From: Halobiforma lacisalsi AJ5
GTDB taxonomy: Archaea > Halobacteriota > Halobacteria > Halobacteriales > Natrialbaceae
DNA length: 64,000 nt
Reading direction: 5' to 3'
Assembly: GCF_000226975.2 (NCBI RefSeq)
Contig: NZ_CP019285.1
Location: 2,356,001-2,420,000, forward strand
The notes under the pieces were generated by a model. That model was not told the DNA's origin and made no database searches. It saw nothing but the letters and a program-made list of their open reading frames with translations. Both the position numbers and the translations under genes were made by a program. This document shows, piece by piece, positions 54,308 to 62,968 of the stretch. Numbering within the stretch: the first letter of the stretch is position 1; each line of letters begins with the position of its first letter.

Positions 54308-55411
54308 TTATGTACCGAGTCGGCGTTCGATGAGCCTGACAGCAGCCGCTGTCTCGAGTGGCCCCTCGTCGGCGAGTAACTCGAGGACAGTGGTAACAGC
54401 GTCGTCGGTTCCCTCGACGGCAACGTCGGCGCGTTCAAGGAGCCGACGGGCGCCACCACGACCGGTTCCCTCTCCGAAGATGAGTTTGCGACGGCTTCCA
54501 AACCGGCTCGGATCGAACGGTTCGAAGACGCTCGGTTCCTCGATCATTGCAGCCGTGTGTATCCCTGACTCGTGACGCGTCGTCTCGCGACCGAGTAGCG
54601 CCTTCTGGTCCGGAATATTCTCTTCGAGGATCGTCAGCACTCTCTTGCATGCGGGAACGAGATCGGCCGTCCCGACGCCGAAACTCGTGTCGTGTTCCAG
54701 GTCGCCGATCGCGACCACCTCTTCCACGGGCGCATTGCCGGCTCGCTCGCCGAGACCGCCGACGCTGACGTCGGCTTTACCGACGCCCGCCTGGAAGGCA
54801 GTAATCGTGTTCGCCGTCGCGACACCGAGGTCGTCGTGGAAGTGTACGCCCACCCTGGAGAGGTCGATGCTATGTTGCTCATCGAGTCCCTCGAGGAACT
54901 GTTGTACAGACGACGGACTGGCCGATCCGACTGTATCCGGGAGATTGACGTACGAAACTTCGGAGAACCGATCGAACGCAGTCACGAGGTACTCCGGATC
55001 CGTTCGAAAGGCATCGAGCAGACTGAGGTGGACGTCGACACCACCCTCGAGTGCCAGATCGATCGCCTCGCGAAGGGCTTCGAACATCTCCGCCCGCGAC
55101 GAGTCAACGACATACTCGAGTTGCCTGTCGGAGAGCGGAGCGAACACCTCGACGACATCGACGTTCGCGTCGAGTGCTGCTTCGACATCGCCGGGAACCG
55201 CGCGAGCAAGTCCGATCAAATCGGCCTCGAGGTCGTCGCTAAGGCGGCGCGTCGCCTCACGATCGACCGCCCCGGTCGCCGGGAAGCCAGCCTGAATATA
55301 CGGCAGGTCGAGGCGACTAAGTTCTACCCCCGCCGAAACCTTCTGTTCTACGTCGTAAGATCGTCCCGGTAGCTGTGCCCCCTCTCGCAGTGTGACGTCG
55401 GTGAGTTGCAT
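54308..55411 (-). CDS. LeuA/homocitrate-synthase-like HMGL-family enzyme
   Basis: The 367-residue enzyme begins MQLTDVTLREGAQLPG, where 2-isopropylmalate synthases read LRDGEQxPG. It keeps the divalent-metal residues in VHFHDDLGVATANT and the G-loop in VGGLGERAGNAPVEEVVA. RHESGIHTAAMIEEPSVFEPFDPSRFG resembles the homocitrate-synthase helical subdomain; the large LeuA regulatory domain is absent. It may condense acetyl-CoA with a 2-oxoacid or cleave a related product. The neighbouring transporter and CoA transferase suggest catabolism of an imported acid. Asp to Glu (LREG) and Glu to Ala (GAQ) differences set it apart from biosynthetic LeuA. Confidence 0.82.
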   Translation of the reverse strand: MQLTDVTLREGAQLPGRSYDVEQKVSAGVELSRLDLPYIQAGFPATGAVDREATRRLSDDLEADLIGLARAVPGDVEAALDANVDVVEVFAPLSDRQLEYVVDSSRAEMFEALREAIDLALEGGVDVHLSLLDAFRTDPEYLVTAFDRFSEVSYVNLPDTVGSASPSSVQQFLEGLDEQHSIDLSRVGVHFHDDLGVATANTITAFQAGVGKADVSVGGLGERAGNAPVEEVVAIGDLEHDTSFGVGTADLVPACKRVLTILEENIPDQKALLGRETTRHESGIHTAAMIEEPSVFEPFDPSRFGSRRKLIFGEGTGRGGARRLLERADVAVEGTDDAVTTVLELLADEGPLETAAAVRLIERRLGT

Positions 55412-55941
55412 AGTGTCTGTGGGAATCCTGCGGGCGTAGATCGACCAAGCGTCGGCGGTATCCGACAGTCGTTGACCTGTGTTCTACCGGGACGGTCCGT
55501 CAACGTTGAACCTCCGCTCGTAGGTCGTTTATATTCTCCCAGCTAACGTGGCGTCAGTACCTGACCTCCCGCATGACGTGTTCAAGGGTTGGAGTCAAAC
55601 GAACGCGTGCACGCCACGAGAGGTTCAAGTGGACAGTCACTGATGCAGTCGGTCCGGACCTCTCGCAGCGGGCGTGGCAGTTGGCCGCTGCGGGACAGAT
55701 TGTGCGTGACTCGAGTCCGCCGAGAGTGCCACCCAACCCGAGATCGCTGCAGGAGTGGGGTTTCCATGCTCGCGGAAATCTCGCGGTTCCGGTCGTCAAC
55801 GGGCTGCATCCACTCCGCCGACTGGTGAACGGATGTGGGATGTCACCTGAGTAGTCATTCTCTCCCAGCTACCCATTAAATAAAGGGTATTCGATCATCC
55901 ACGTTCGCCCCGTCTATTCAAGTACAAGAGGTCACCCGATT
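55412..55941. other. 530-base region with promoter element, no convincing gene
   Basis: The 16-bp shared element lies at 55519-55534. A 93-codon frame at 55573-55854 is rich in Arg, Pro and Val and poor in Asp and Glu, unlike local proteins, and I do not accept it as a gene. TCTCCCAGCTA occurs at 55535-55545 and again near 55861. An AT-rich CATTAAATAAAGG near 55875 is a good promoter candidate for doxX. Confidence 0.4.
55519..55534 (-). promoter_or_regulatory. Shared 16-bp promoter element, copy 2 (LeuA-like side)
   Basis: The minus strand reads ATATAAACGACCTACG, identical in all 16 bases to the element upstream of tctC. It lies about 108 bp before the LeuA-like start. Read leftward it is a TATA box with a fixed downstream sequence where a regulator could block or aid initiation. 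Confidence 0.6.
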
Positions 55942-56499
55942 ATGTCCACAACTACTCGAAACCGACTCGAAAGCCGATACGGAGGAATCACACTCGAAGG
56001 ACGGCCCCACGCGCTGAGCGCGTGGTTCGTCGTGGCGCTGCGGTTCGTAATGGGCGGTATGATCCTGTTTGCGGGCCTGGGAAAGGTCGCGGACTGGCCG
56101 TTCGACGCCAGCGGCTTCCTGGTCCACGGCGTCGACCCGGCCAGCCCCGTCAGCGGTCTCTACGCCGCGATGGCAGCCAACCCCGCGCTGATGGAGGTCA
56201 TCAACGTCGTCGTGCCCGCAACGCAGCTGCTGATCGGCGTCGCGCTGATCGCCGGCGCGTTCGTCCGCCTGGCAGCCCTGGGCGGGGCCATGCAGATGGT
56301 CCTGTTCTACCTCGGCGGCTGGGAAGGTGAGTGGCTCGCGCTGTTCGACTCGACGCTGATCTACGCCGTCGCGTTCCTCGCGCTCGGCGCCTTCGCAGCG
56401 GGCCGCATCGCCGGCCTCGACCGCTATATCGAAGGGATCAACGTCGGCGGCCAACCGCTTCTCGAGCGGTTCCCCAGGCTCCGGTACGTCCTGGGCTAA
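55942..56499 (+). CDS. DoxX family membrane protein
   Basis: The 185-residue protein has four membrane helices in the DoxX layout: WFVVALRFVMGGMILFAGLGKVADWPF, then VINVVVPATQLLIGVALIAGAFVRLAALGGAMQMVLFYLGGW, and LIYAVAFLALGAFAAGRIAGLD. The GLGKVxDWPF motif is typical. DoxX was named for a thiosulfate:quinone oxidoreductase subunit, but most family members have unknown roles, some in redox homeostasis. It stands alone on the plus strand. Confidence 0.9.
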   Translation: MSTTTRNRLESRYGGITLEGRPHALSAWFVVALRFVMGGMILFAGLGKVADWPFDASGFLVHGVDPASPVSGLYAAMAANPALMEVINVVVPATQLLIGVALIAGAFVRLAALGGAMQMVLFYLGGWEGEWLALFDSTLIYAVAFLALGAFAAGRIAGLDRYIEGINVGGQPLLERFPRLRYVLG

Positions 56500-56884
56500 G
56501 CAAATCGGCCGGCGCTCGACTGGACGAATAGCGGTTCCGACACTCGATCTAGCTTTTGGCGGAGGGGGAAGGAAGGAGGACGAGGCACAGTTTCCGAGAC
56601 CACTATCGTCTTCACAGCTAGTGCAAGATCGCTCGGTAGCGATCCGGCTCTCGTCTCAGTCTTTCGTCGCACGCTCCCGAACCCAACCATAATAGCACGT
56701 TGGAAGGGATGTCCATACGGTCCTCCGTTCATATCTCCATCGAACCGACCCGCTCGACGCGGAGGAGCGGATTCGGATCGGTTGTGACAGCGGATGTCCC
56801 TGGCGATGGTTGGACGGGGAAATCCCGCGACGGTCGTGAAAGAACTCGAGACAGTCGATGATCGGACTGTCAGTAGTTGGTCGA
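56500..56884. other. Intergenic region, nothing recognised
   Basis: These 385 bases after doxX and beyond the rnhA stop contain no credible frame, repeat or RNA fold. The genes on both sides converge here. Confidence 0.35.
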
Positions 56885-57538
56885 CTATTCTGGTCCGAAG
56901 GCCGCGATATCGGCCCCCACTGTCGCCAGTGCGTCGGCAGGGTTCGGGTCGCTGTCGGCCAGATGCGTGTACTCGTGTTCCGGGATGTTCGACAGTGCTT
57001 CCGTGACGGCCTCGCTGTACGTCTCGACGCCCGATTCCGTCGGGTCGTTGCCACCCCAGACGTCCCGGATAACCGTCATCGAGTCGATTCGTACCTCCAG
57101 TCTGTGTGGCTCGTAGCGTGCCAACAGTTCGGAGAGTCCGAGGTGGAGGGCGACGTATTCGGCGGTGTTGTTCCCCGTCCGGGCACCGACGGGTCGACCG
57201 AGACGGGCGAGTTGAGTCTCCGCAGCGTCCATGATCACGGCACCCGCACCTGCGGGCCCGGGGTTACCGCGTGAACTGCCGTCGACGTAGAGGACGAATG
57301 CGTCGCTCGTCGGCTCGGAGACGGCTGGCCGTGTGAGTCCCGATTCCAGGAGGCTCTCGAGCGCGTGACGCAACTCGTCGGGGGGAGTCTCGGGGGCGAA
57401 CAGACCGCCGTAGCCGGGGACGGCGTCGTCGATGGCGTCGGTGGCCGGGGCCATCTCGTAACCGACGCCCGCGAGCACCTCGTCGACGAGCGTGGCGAGC
57501 GGGGAGAGGTGTTCGACTGGGAGGGGTTCGTCGGTCAT
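56885..57538 (-). CDS. rnhA: Ribonuclease HI (archaeal type)
   Basis: The 217-residue enzyme cuts RNA in RNA-DNA hybrids. The RNase H fold is in the C-terminal 140 residues: FVLYVDGSSRGNPGPAGAGAVI with the first catalytic Asp, then GNNTAEYVALHLGLSEL with Glu, LEVRIDSMTVIRDVWG with Asp, and the last Asp in ALATVGADIAAF or the nearby LADSDPNPADA. The N-terminal 70 residues are an additional helical domain found in haloarchaeal RnhA. The length is normal for that group. Confidence 0.93.
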   Translation of the reverse strand: MTDEPLPVEHLSPLATLVDEVLAGVGYEMAPATDAIDDAVPGYGGLFAPETPPDELRHALESLLESGLTRPAVSEPTSDAFVLYVDGSSRGNPGPAGAGAVIMDAAETQLARLGRPVGARTGNNTAEYVALHLGLSELLARYEPHRLEVRIDSMTVIRDVWGGNDPTESGVETYSEAVTEALSNIPEHEYTHLADSDPNPADALATVGADIAAFGPE

Positions 57539-57847
57539 GCCACGTGATCCGTCCGGCTTCGGTTTCGGACTCTCTCCTCACGTTCGGACGCGCTCGGTAG
57601 CTGGTCGCGCCACTGCATACCGGTCTTCGGAGGTCGAGCGGGATAATCCCTTCACGTAATCACGTGATCGACTGTCGCAGTCACTGCGATTCCCTCGAGG
57701 GATTGTCGTTTTCAGCTACCGGTTGCGTTCGTTCGACGTCTCGACCGACGCCTCCCTCGCGACGAGTGTTTCATACCGCCTCTATTATTGGAGAGAATAT
57801 GCTATTGCATAGTCCAATATTGGAGTCACGAGTCTCCGACGCCTGGC
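57539..57847. other. Intergenic region with an AT-rich palindrome
   Basis: Most of these 309 bases are featureless. Near 57795-57830 there is an AT-rich stretch with the inverted repeat TATGC-TATT-GCATA and two near-copies of TTATTGGAGA and ATATTGGAG around it. It could be a promoter or operator, but only 3' ends and the rnhA start adjoin it. Confidence 0.35.
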
Positions 57848-59101
57848 TTACTCCGAGGGGATCTCGGAAGTACCTGCAGTGGAAGTAGATGGTGTAGTCA
57901 GTGCCGTCCAGAGATCGACGGCGAAGAACCCCCAGGCGACGGCGACGAGGAGGTAGCCGACGAGTGACAGCGAGTCGACGGTGCCTCCGACCGGGAGTAT
58001 CGCGGTCAGCCAGAGCGCCAGCATCCCGAGGTTCACGCTTGCGATCTGTAGCCAGGATGGAGTTCTGACGGTCTCGCTCGCCGCAGTCGTCCGGGCGGCG
58101 AATCCCGCTCTATCGCTTTTTGCGCCGACTGCGACGATGGGGAGAAACGCCATCGCTAGCTGTAGCATCCACCCGAACACGAGGCCGTCGATCGCCGCGA
58201 TTTCGATCGCCGTGGCGGGGACCGTCTCCGGAAAGAGCAGTACGAGCGGCGCCCACGGAACGGGGAACGCCAGCCAGAGGTACGCCCCGAGAATAAGGGC
58301 GAATCGCTCCGGCTGGGCCCGTTCGCCCACGCGGTACGTGCCGATGACGTTCGCTAACAGCGCCGCCGTCCCGACCACGTAGACGACGAGCCCAAGCATC
58401 GTGAGTTCGTGGCGCGCCAGCCATGGTCCCGCGACGAGGCCAACGGCGCCAGCCGTGATCCCCCAGTAGGTGACGCGTCGGAGGCGCGGATACCGCAAGT
58501 CGGCTCCGAACAGCCGAGGAAGCACCGTGAAGAGAGCGCCTGCCGCGACGAGGGCGAGGAACCCCCAGACGTTTGCGTGAACGTGGGCCTCGACCGTCCC
58601 GAAGTAGCCGCCCGGTCCGTGGACGTTCAGCAACATCCCGAACGCAGCGAGGATGCCGACGACCAAGAACCACGGCGCAGTCCGAAAGTAGAAGCGTCCG
58701 TCGACGGCGGGGTCTTTCGATCGATACACCGTCGCCAGTAGTCCAGCGAGTGCGCCGAGGACGAGGGAGGCACCGACGACCGCGACGATGGTTGTGCCGG
58801 TCGCCATCCCGATCAGGATGAGCGGATAGCCGGCGTTCAGCGAGAGCCACTGGAGCCACCGGTTGCGAACCGTTGCGTCCGTCGTGTCCTCGCGCCGGGA
58901 ACCGGCTAGCGCCGGGAGCACACCGAACAAGGCCTGAGTCATCCCGCCGATGGTCACGAAGTGGATCGTCAACCACCGAAGCCGCGGCAACACGTCGATC
59001 ACACCGGCTTCGACGCCGAGCGTTCCAACGGTAGCGAACAATCCAATCACGAGGTATAACCCAGCCATGACGAGAAACGGATCGTTCCGCGTTCGAAGCA
59101 T
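57848..59101 (-). CDS. Twelve-helix membrane protein, NnrS/heme-copper-oxidase-like
   Basis: The 417-residue protein has about twelve membrane helices. Conserved histidines sit in membrane segments: LTIHFVTIGGMTQALFG, LLNVHGPGGYFGTVEAHVHANVWGFLALV and WLARHELTMLG. This is the pattern of NnrS-type and heme-copper-oxidase subunit I-like proteins, which bind heme or copper; NnrS relatives act in nitric oxide metabolism. The function here is inferred only at that level. A divergent HTH_10 gene 139 bp away is its likely regulator. ATG 59101 starts just before the first helix; a longer start at 59179 is possible. Confidence 0.65.
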   Translation of the reverse strand: MLRTRNDPFLVMAGLYLVIGLFATVGTLGVEAGVIDVLPRLRWLTIHFVTIGGMTQALFGVLPALAGSRREDTTDATVRNRWLQWLSLNAGYPLILIGMATGTTIVAVVGASLVLGALAGLLATVYRSKDPAVDGRFYFRTAPWFLVVGILAAFGMLLNVHGPGGYFGTVEAHVHANVWGFLALVAAGALFTVLPRLFGADLRYPRLRRVTYWGITAGAVGLVAGPWLARHELTMLGLVVYVVGTAALLANVIGTYRVGERAQPERFALILGAYLWLAFPVPWAPLVLLFPETVPATAIEIAAIDGLVFGWMLQLAMAFLPIVAVGAKSDRAGFAARTTAASETVRTPSWLQIASVNLGMLALWLTAILPVGGTVDSLSLVGYLLVAVAWGFFAVDLWTALTTPSTSTAGTSEIPSE

Positions 59102-59240
59102 CGTAGTGAACACCTGCCTGTCGGTACTCACCTGTCCCGGGTAGCGGTTTGCCCGAACCGGTCGGCACTGATCTAACATCTCAGGGTATCACTGACATGT
59201 TAGGAAGAAGTTCAAGGCGGTGACGACGCCACTATCCGAT

Positions 59241-59885
59241 ATGCCGCGAGCGCAACTGTCGGTCTCGCTGCCCGAGGACGTCTGGATACACGAGGTGTCG
59301 ACCGCACACGCGGAGGCAGGGTTCGAAGTCGTGACGGCGCTGGCCGGGGAGGACGCCGGGATCGCCCTGGTCCGGGTCACGACCGACGATCTGGTCTCCA
59401 TCCTCGGGACGATCGACGCCCAGTCCGATGTCGTCTCGCTCGACTTGCTCTGGACACAGGGTGGGACGGGGCTCGTACAGGTCGAGGCGACGAGTCCGTC
59501 GCTGCTCTTGCCGCTGTGGCAGGCCGGGATCCCGATCGAGATGCCGTTCAGTATCGACGACGGGACGGCAACGTGGGAGTTGACGACGTCGTCGGACCGG
59601 CTGTCGGAACTCGGCGAATACCTCGACGAAGCGGCCGTCGAGTACGACCTCGAGTTCGTCTCGGAGATCGGTTCTCAGGCTGCGAACCGACTGCTGACCG
59701 AGCGCCAGCGGGAGGTACTAACCGTCGCGATCGAGGAAGGCTACTACGCAGTACCGCGCGAAGCGTCGCTCACGCAGGTCGCAGAGACGCTTGGCGTCTC
59801 CAAAGCGACCTGCAGCGACGTCCTCCACCGAGCCGAGAGCGGGATCGTCAACTGGTTCGCAGAAGAGCATCTCGCACAGAGCTAA
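59241..59885 (+). CDS. Bat-type HTH_10 regulator
   Basis: The 214-residue protein has an N-terminal alpha/beta sensor-like region (RAQLSVSLPEDVWIHEVSTAHAEAGFEVV) and a C-terminal HTH_10 domain (LTERQREVLTVAIEEGYYAVPREASLTQVAETLGVSKATCSDVLHRAE, residues about 157-205). It is divergent from the heme-copper-like membrane gene, sharing a short intergenic region. I infer it controls that gene, perhaps in response to oxygen or nitrogen oxides as related pairs do. The ATG at 59241 gives MPRAQLSV, a natural start. Confidence 0.85.
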   Translation: MPRAQLSVSLPEDVWIHEVSTAHAEAGFEVVTALAGEDAGIALVRVTTDDLVSILGTIDAQSDVVSLDLLWTQGGTGLVQVEATSPSLLLPLWQAGIPIEMPFSIDDGTATWELTTSSDRLSELGEYLDEAAVEYDLEFVSEIGSQAANRLLTERQREVLTVAIEEGYYAVPREASLTQVAETLGVSKATCSDVLHRAESGIVNWFAEEHLAQS

Positions 59886-60126
59886 TCGGGAGATACTCGC
59901 CGCCGTTACGTCTCTCGAGGTCGGAACACAGGAGCGGATAGACGGGGCCATTGATAGTTGCTTCAGAGCAGTTGATTGGAACAAGCGAAGTCGATTTGCT
60001 GTATGCCTTCTCCGTATTCAGCCGTCACTTCTGACTGTGACAGGAGTTCGATTACGAACTCCGTCAGACGTCACCAGAGGGCTGTCGACGAGGCCGCTCG
60101 CTCGTCTGGTCCCGCTGTTTAGTGTG

Positions 60127-60831
60127 CTATCGGTTACTCTCACTGTCGCTTGCCTCCACGTCCGCCGTGTATGTGTCGTTCACCGCGTTCTCCACACGTG
60201 ATTTGATACCGCGAAGCATCCCGCGGGTCATTACGAACGTAACTGGATCGAGAACCAACTGGCTGGCGAACCTAATTACGGGATTCTGTGGAAGGCGGAT
60301 TCGAGCCCGGACGAGGAGTCGTGTTTCGGTCGGACCGACGGGAGCGAGTACGAACGCCCAGACCCACCAGGGAGGCTGATCGGGGGTTCGAAGCACGAGC
60401 GATTTCTCGGGGGCCACCGAAGCCACCTCGAGTTTCGTCTCGGGGAACCGGTCGGCACGAGCCAGTCGTACCGTATCACCGACCGCGAGGTCCTGGTACC
60501 TGGGGATGATTTCGTCGGCATTATGGATGTCGAATCCGAGCAGATTCTCCGCCCACGTGTAACTGTAGAACCCACCGCGCTCCTGACCGAGTTGCAGCAA
60601 CCACGGCCACACGTCTTCAGGCGGTGCATCGATACCGATACTCACCGTCGATTCTCCATCCGGTTCGGGAAGTAAATCGTCTCCCGGGAGTTGTCGCGTG
60701 GTTTCCTCCGGAGTCGCGCCCCAGGTCATCATTCGTGGTCTGACGCCGACCCAGTACAGGGCTCCGATGACGCCGGCACCTACGGCCTGACGTACCCGGC
60801 GTTTGACCGTGCGCGTTTGATTGGGATCCAT
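60127..60831 (-). CDS. SRPBCC family protein
   Basis: The 234-residue protein has a short membrane-like N-terminal segment (VGAGVIGALYWVGV) and then a START/SRPBCC lipid-binding-type domain: STVSIGIDAPPEDVWPWLLQLGQERGGFYSYTWAENLLGFDIHNADEIIPRYQDL (landmarks only), and DTVRLA to SLVLRTPDQPPWWVWAFVLAP. The C-terminus RIRLPQNPVIRFASQLVLDPVTFVMTRGMLRGIK matches a common haloarchaeal and bacterial group. A hydrophobic ligand is likely; its identity is unknown. Confidence 0.85.
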   Translation of the reverse strand: MDPNQTRTVKRRVRQAVGAGVIGALYWVGVRPRMMTWGATPEETTRQLPGDDLLPEPDGESTVSIGIDAPPEDVWPWLLQLGQERGGFYSYTWAENLLGFDIHNADEIIPRYQDLAVGDTVRLARADRFPETKLEVASVAPEKSLVLRTPDQPPWWVWAFVLAPVGPTETRLLVRARIRLPQNPVIRFASQLVLDPVTFVMTRGMLRGIKSRVENAVNDTYTADVEASDSESNR

Positions 60832-61051
60832 ATCAGAGGACGTGCTTCGACGTAGAGGGTGTCGTCATCCTGTTCACCTGTTTTCGATATACGGTAGGAA
60901 AAAGCATAAACAAGAGTGCGACCACCAGTTGACTCCTGTTACCATCCCGTCACACAGACGCTCATCTATTATCGTGTGCTTCTGGGATATTCCGGCCAAA
61001 GGGATGAGGCGATTTCCGACCCGGGGATGCGATCGAGATCGAAAACGCAGA

Positions 61052-61756
61052 TCACGCGATCCTCACTCCCGACACGGGTTTAACTCCCTCGTCGTCCGGG
61101 TGGGTGAACGTCAGGACCGTCAGGATATTCGTGATGAGGTTCTCGAGCGCAGCGTGAACCCGCTTCGAAAGCGCCTGCTGTGAGATCTCCATTACCTCGG
61201 CCAGGTCGCTCATCGAGACTGTCTGAGGTACTTCGTAGTACCCCTGTTTGAGCGCGGTAACCAGCGTCTCACGTTGCTTCGTCGTGAGATCGTACTGGGC
61301 ACTCGCCATCGGCTGTTCTTGATCCTGTATTCGGTTGAGTTCGAACGAGATCGCGTTCTCCTCGCAGTACGTTCGGAACTGAGAGGGACTCTCTTGATCG
61401 TCAAACCGCATCCGGAGCTCCCAGTTTTCAGCTCTGCCGATCGCCTGTAGAATCGTCGCCCCGAGTTCGACGTAGGCATAGACGATCGATTCGATGTTTT
61501 GCGTCCACTCGGCACGATACAATCTGGCATCGTCTACTTCGTCAATGGGGGCGACGTTCGTGACCGAGTCGTCGTATTCGAACGCCGCTTCGAACTCCGC
61601 ATGATCTCCACCAGTCAGCCGGAAGTACGGCATCACCTTGTCTCACATCGTCGCTACGACCTGCTCGATCTCGACCACCATGTGCGGCGCTTCCGTAAGG
61701 GCATGATTCAGCGCAAAGGCGTCGGACTTAACCGAGAACTCCGCAACAACACTCAT
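61052..61756 (-). pseudogene. Bat-type HTH_10 regulator interrupted by in-frame TGA
   Basis: The frame from ATG 61756 reads MSVVAEFSVKSDAFALNHAL, then APHMVVEIEQVVATM, and hits TGA at 61643-61645 (codon 38). It continues in frame DKVMPYFRLTGGDHAEFEAAF, the core of the Bat N-terminal domain, and ends with an intact HTH_10 (LTTKQRETLVTALKQGYYEVPQTV, then MEISQQALSKRVHAAL). One nonsense codon therefore splits a full-length regulator gene. Restart at GTG 61636 could yield a 194-residue protein without the first 40 residues, which may or may not work. Confidence 0.75.
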
Positions 61757-61849
61757 ACAGCGGATTCGCGTCTGAGAGGGTTGAAACCGATGTCGAATCG
61801 GCTGACCGGCTGAAGCTGTATTCTTGTAATTCGCGGAATTCAGTGCCGG

Positions 61850-62113
61850 TTATCTCGTTAACGAAAAGAGAACGAGGACCATCCCGCTCGAGACGATGGC
61901 GGCCTGTACGAGCGCAGCGGACGCGATCGTCGTCCCGAACACGTGGTAAACGAGCCCCTCGCAGATCGCACCGGCGCCGATGAAGATGAACCCGCCGGAG
62001 ACGTACAGCATCGGCGTCTCACCGCTTCGGCGATAGCCATGGTACGCGAGATACGCGACGAGAAGACTCAGGATGAGCGTTATCAGTTTGGCAAGCAGGA
62101 ACGACGCGTCCAT
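61850..62113 (-). CDS. DUF7521-like small membrane protein
   Basis: The 87-residue protein has three membrane helices: LITLILSLLVAYLAYHGYRR, LYVSGGFIFIGAGAICEGLVY and ALVQAAIVSSGMVLVLFSL. This is the layout of DUF7521 proteins, which in haloarchaea usually follow an ArsR-type regulator gene. The overlap of its ATG with the upstream stop (62113) supports a functional pair. The role is unknown, but membrane partner and regulator may form a small sensing unit. Confidence 0.82.
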   Translation of the reverse strand: MDASFLLAKLITLILSLLVAYLAYHGYRRSGETPMLYVSGGFIFIGAGAICEGLVYHVFGTTIASAALVQAAIVSSGMVLVLFSLTR

Positions 62114-62478
62114 CAGTCCTCCCCCCGAAGGTTGCTCCAGAGCGAGGTGAAGTTGTCTGCGAGTTCGTCTCGCGTCTCCATCGTCAGCGAGAGTTGTCCG
62201 TCCGAAATTTCGACGTGGAGTTCTTCGAGCGACGTTTCGAACTTGCTCCGGTGCGAGCCGTCGTCGTCGACCGTGTGGTGTTCCTCGATGAGGCCGTAGT
62301 CTTGCAGCTTCGATACCCGCCGATAGATCGTCGTAAGCGAGGCGTCACACTCCTCGCTGAGCGTTTTCGCGGTCTTCGGGCCGTGATCCGCGGCGAGGAG
62401 TATCTTCCGTGCGTACTCGTCCGCGAGGATTTGGAAGATTTCAGCCGAGTCCGAGGACGAGGACCCTCCGTATTGCAC
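62113..62478 (-). CDS. ArsR-type winged-helix regulator paired with DUF7521
   Basis: The 121-residue protein has IFQILADEYARKILLAADHGPKTAKTLSEECDASLTTIYRRVSKLQDYGLI, a winged-helix domain at residues about 13-63, and a helical tail with METRDELADNFTSLW. The frame is open far upstream, but the sequence there is basic and unlike haloarchaeal protein. A GTG at 62478 just before QYGGSSSSDSAE is the most natural start. It overlaps the DUF7521 gene by one base and so is co-translated with it. Confidence 0.78.
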   Translation of the reverse strand: MQYGGSSSSDSAEIFQILADEYARKILLAADHGPKTAKTLSEECDASLTTIYRRVSKLQDYGLIEEHHTVDDDGSHRSKFETSLEELHVEISDGQLSLTMETRDELADNFTSLWSNLRGED

Positions 62479-62968
62479 ACCATAGACCCTACTGTTCACC
62501 GGCAAATAGGTCACGATTCGCTGACTCAGCAAATCACCGCGAACGTCTTGTATGCCGCCCCTTTTCGCCGTCGCGCCTACCGAGGTACTCCACCCGTTTC
62601 GCTCCTCGGCGGTACCCAGACGGTGTCGAACCGGCCCGCCTCGAGCGCTCGAACTCGTCTCGATCGGTCGGCTCTCGGACGGACGTTCGTGTAGCGAGCG
62701 GACGGCTAGGGCCACTCTCTCGCAGCGTCCCGGAAAATCGAGCGCGTGCTCCGTCAGCAGCGGGCGAAATACCGCCTATAATCGTCCCGTTTTCGGGCGC
62801 TTCGACGAAGAACTGAACGTGATCGACGTCGTATCACCCAGGAAGGGGGACGCGTACGGACGATCGGCTATCAGGTGCCGATTTCGAGCGATCGTGTACC
62901 GATTTCGGTGCGTTCACGCGGTTGGCTGATGCCGCGAGAGGGGCCCGAGATTCGCGAGGTGAAACGAG
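62479..62968. other. Intergenic region, nothing recognised
   Basis: These 490 bases show open frames on both strands, but all are rich in Arg, Ser and Pro, as shadow frames are at this base composition. The promoter of the ArsR/DUF7521 pair should lie in the first 50 bases. Confidence 0.35.

Noticed and set aside
55573-55854. A 93-codon gene behind the second 16-bp element
   Set aside because: The product is basic and rich in Pro, Arg and Val, with few acidic residues, unlike every neighbouring haloarchaeal protein, and several other frames are open there too.
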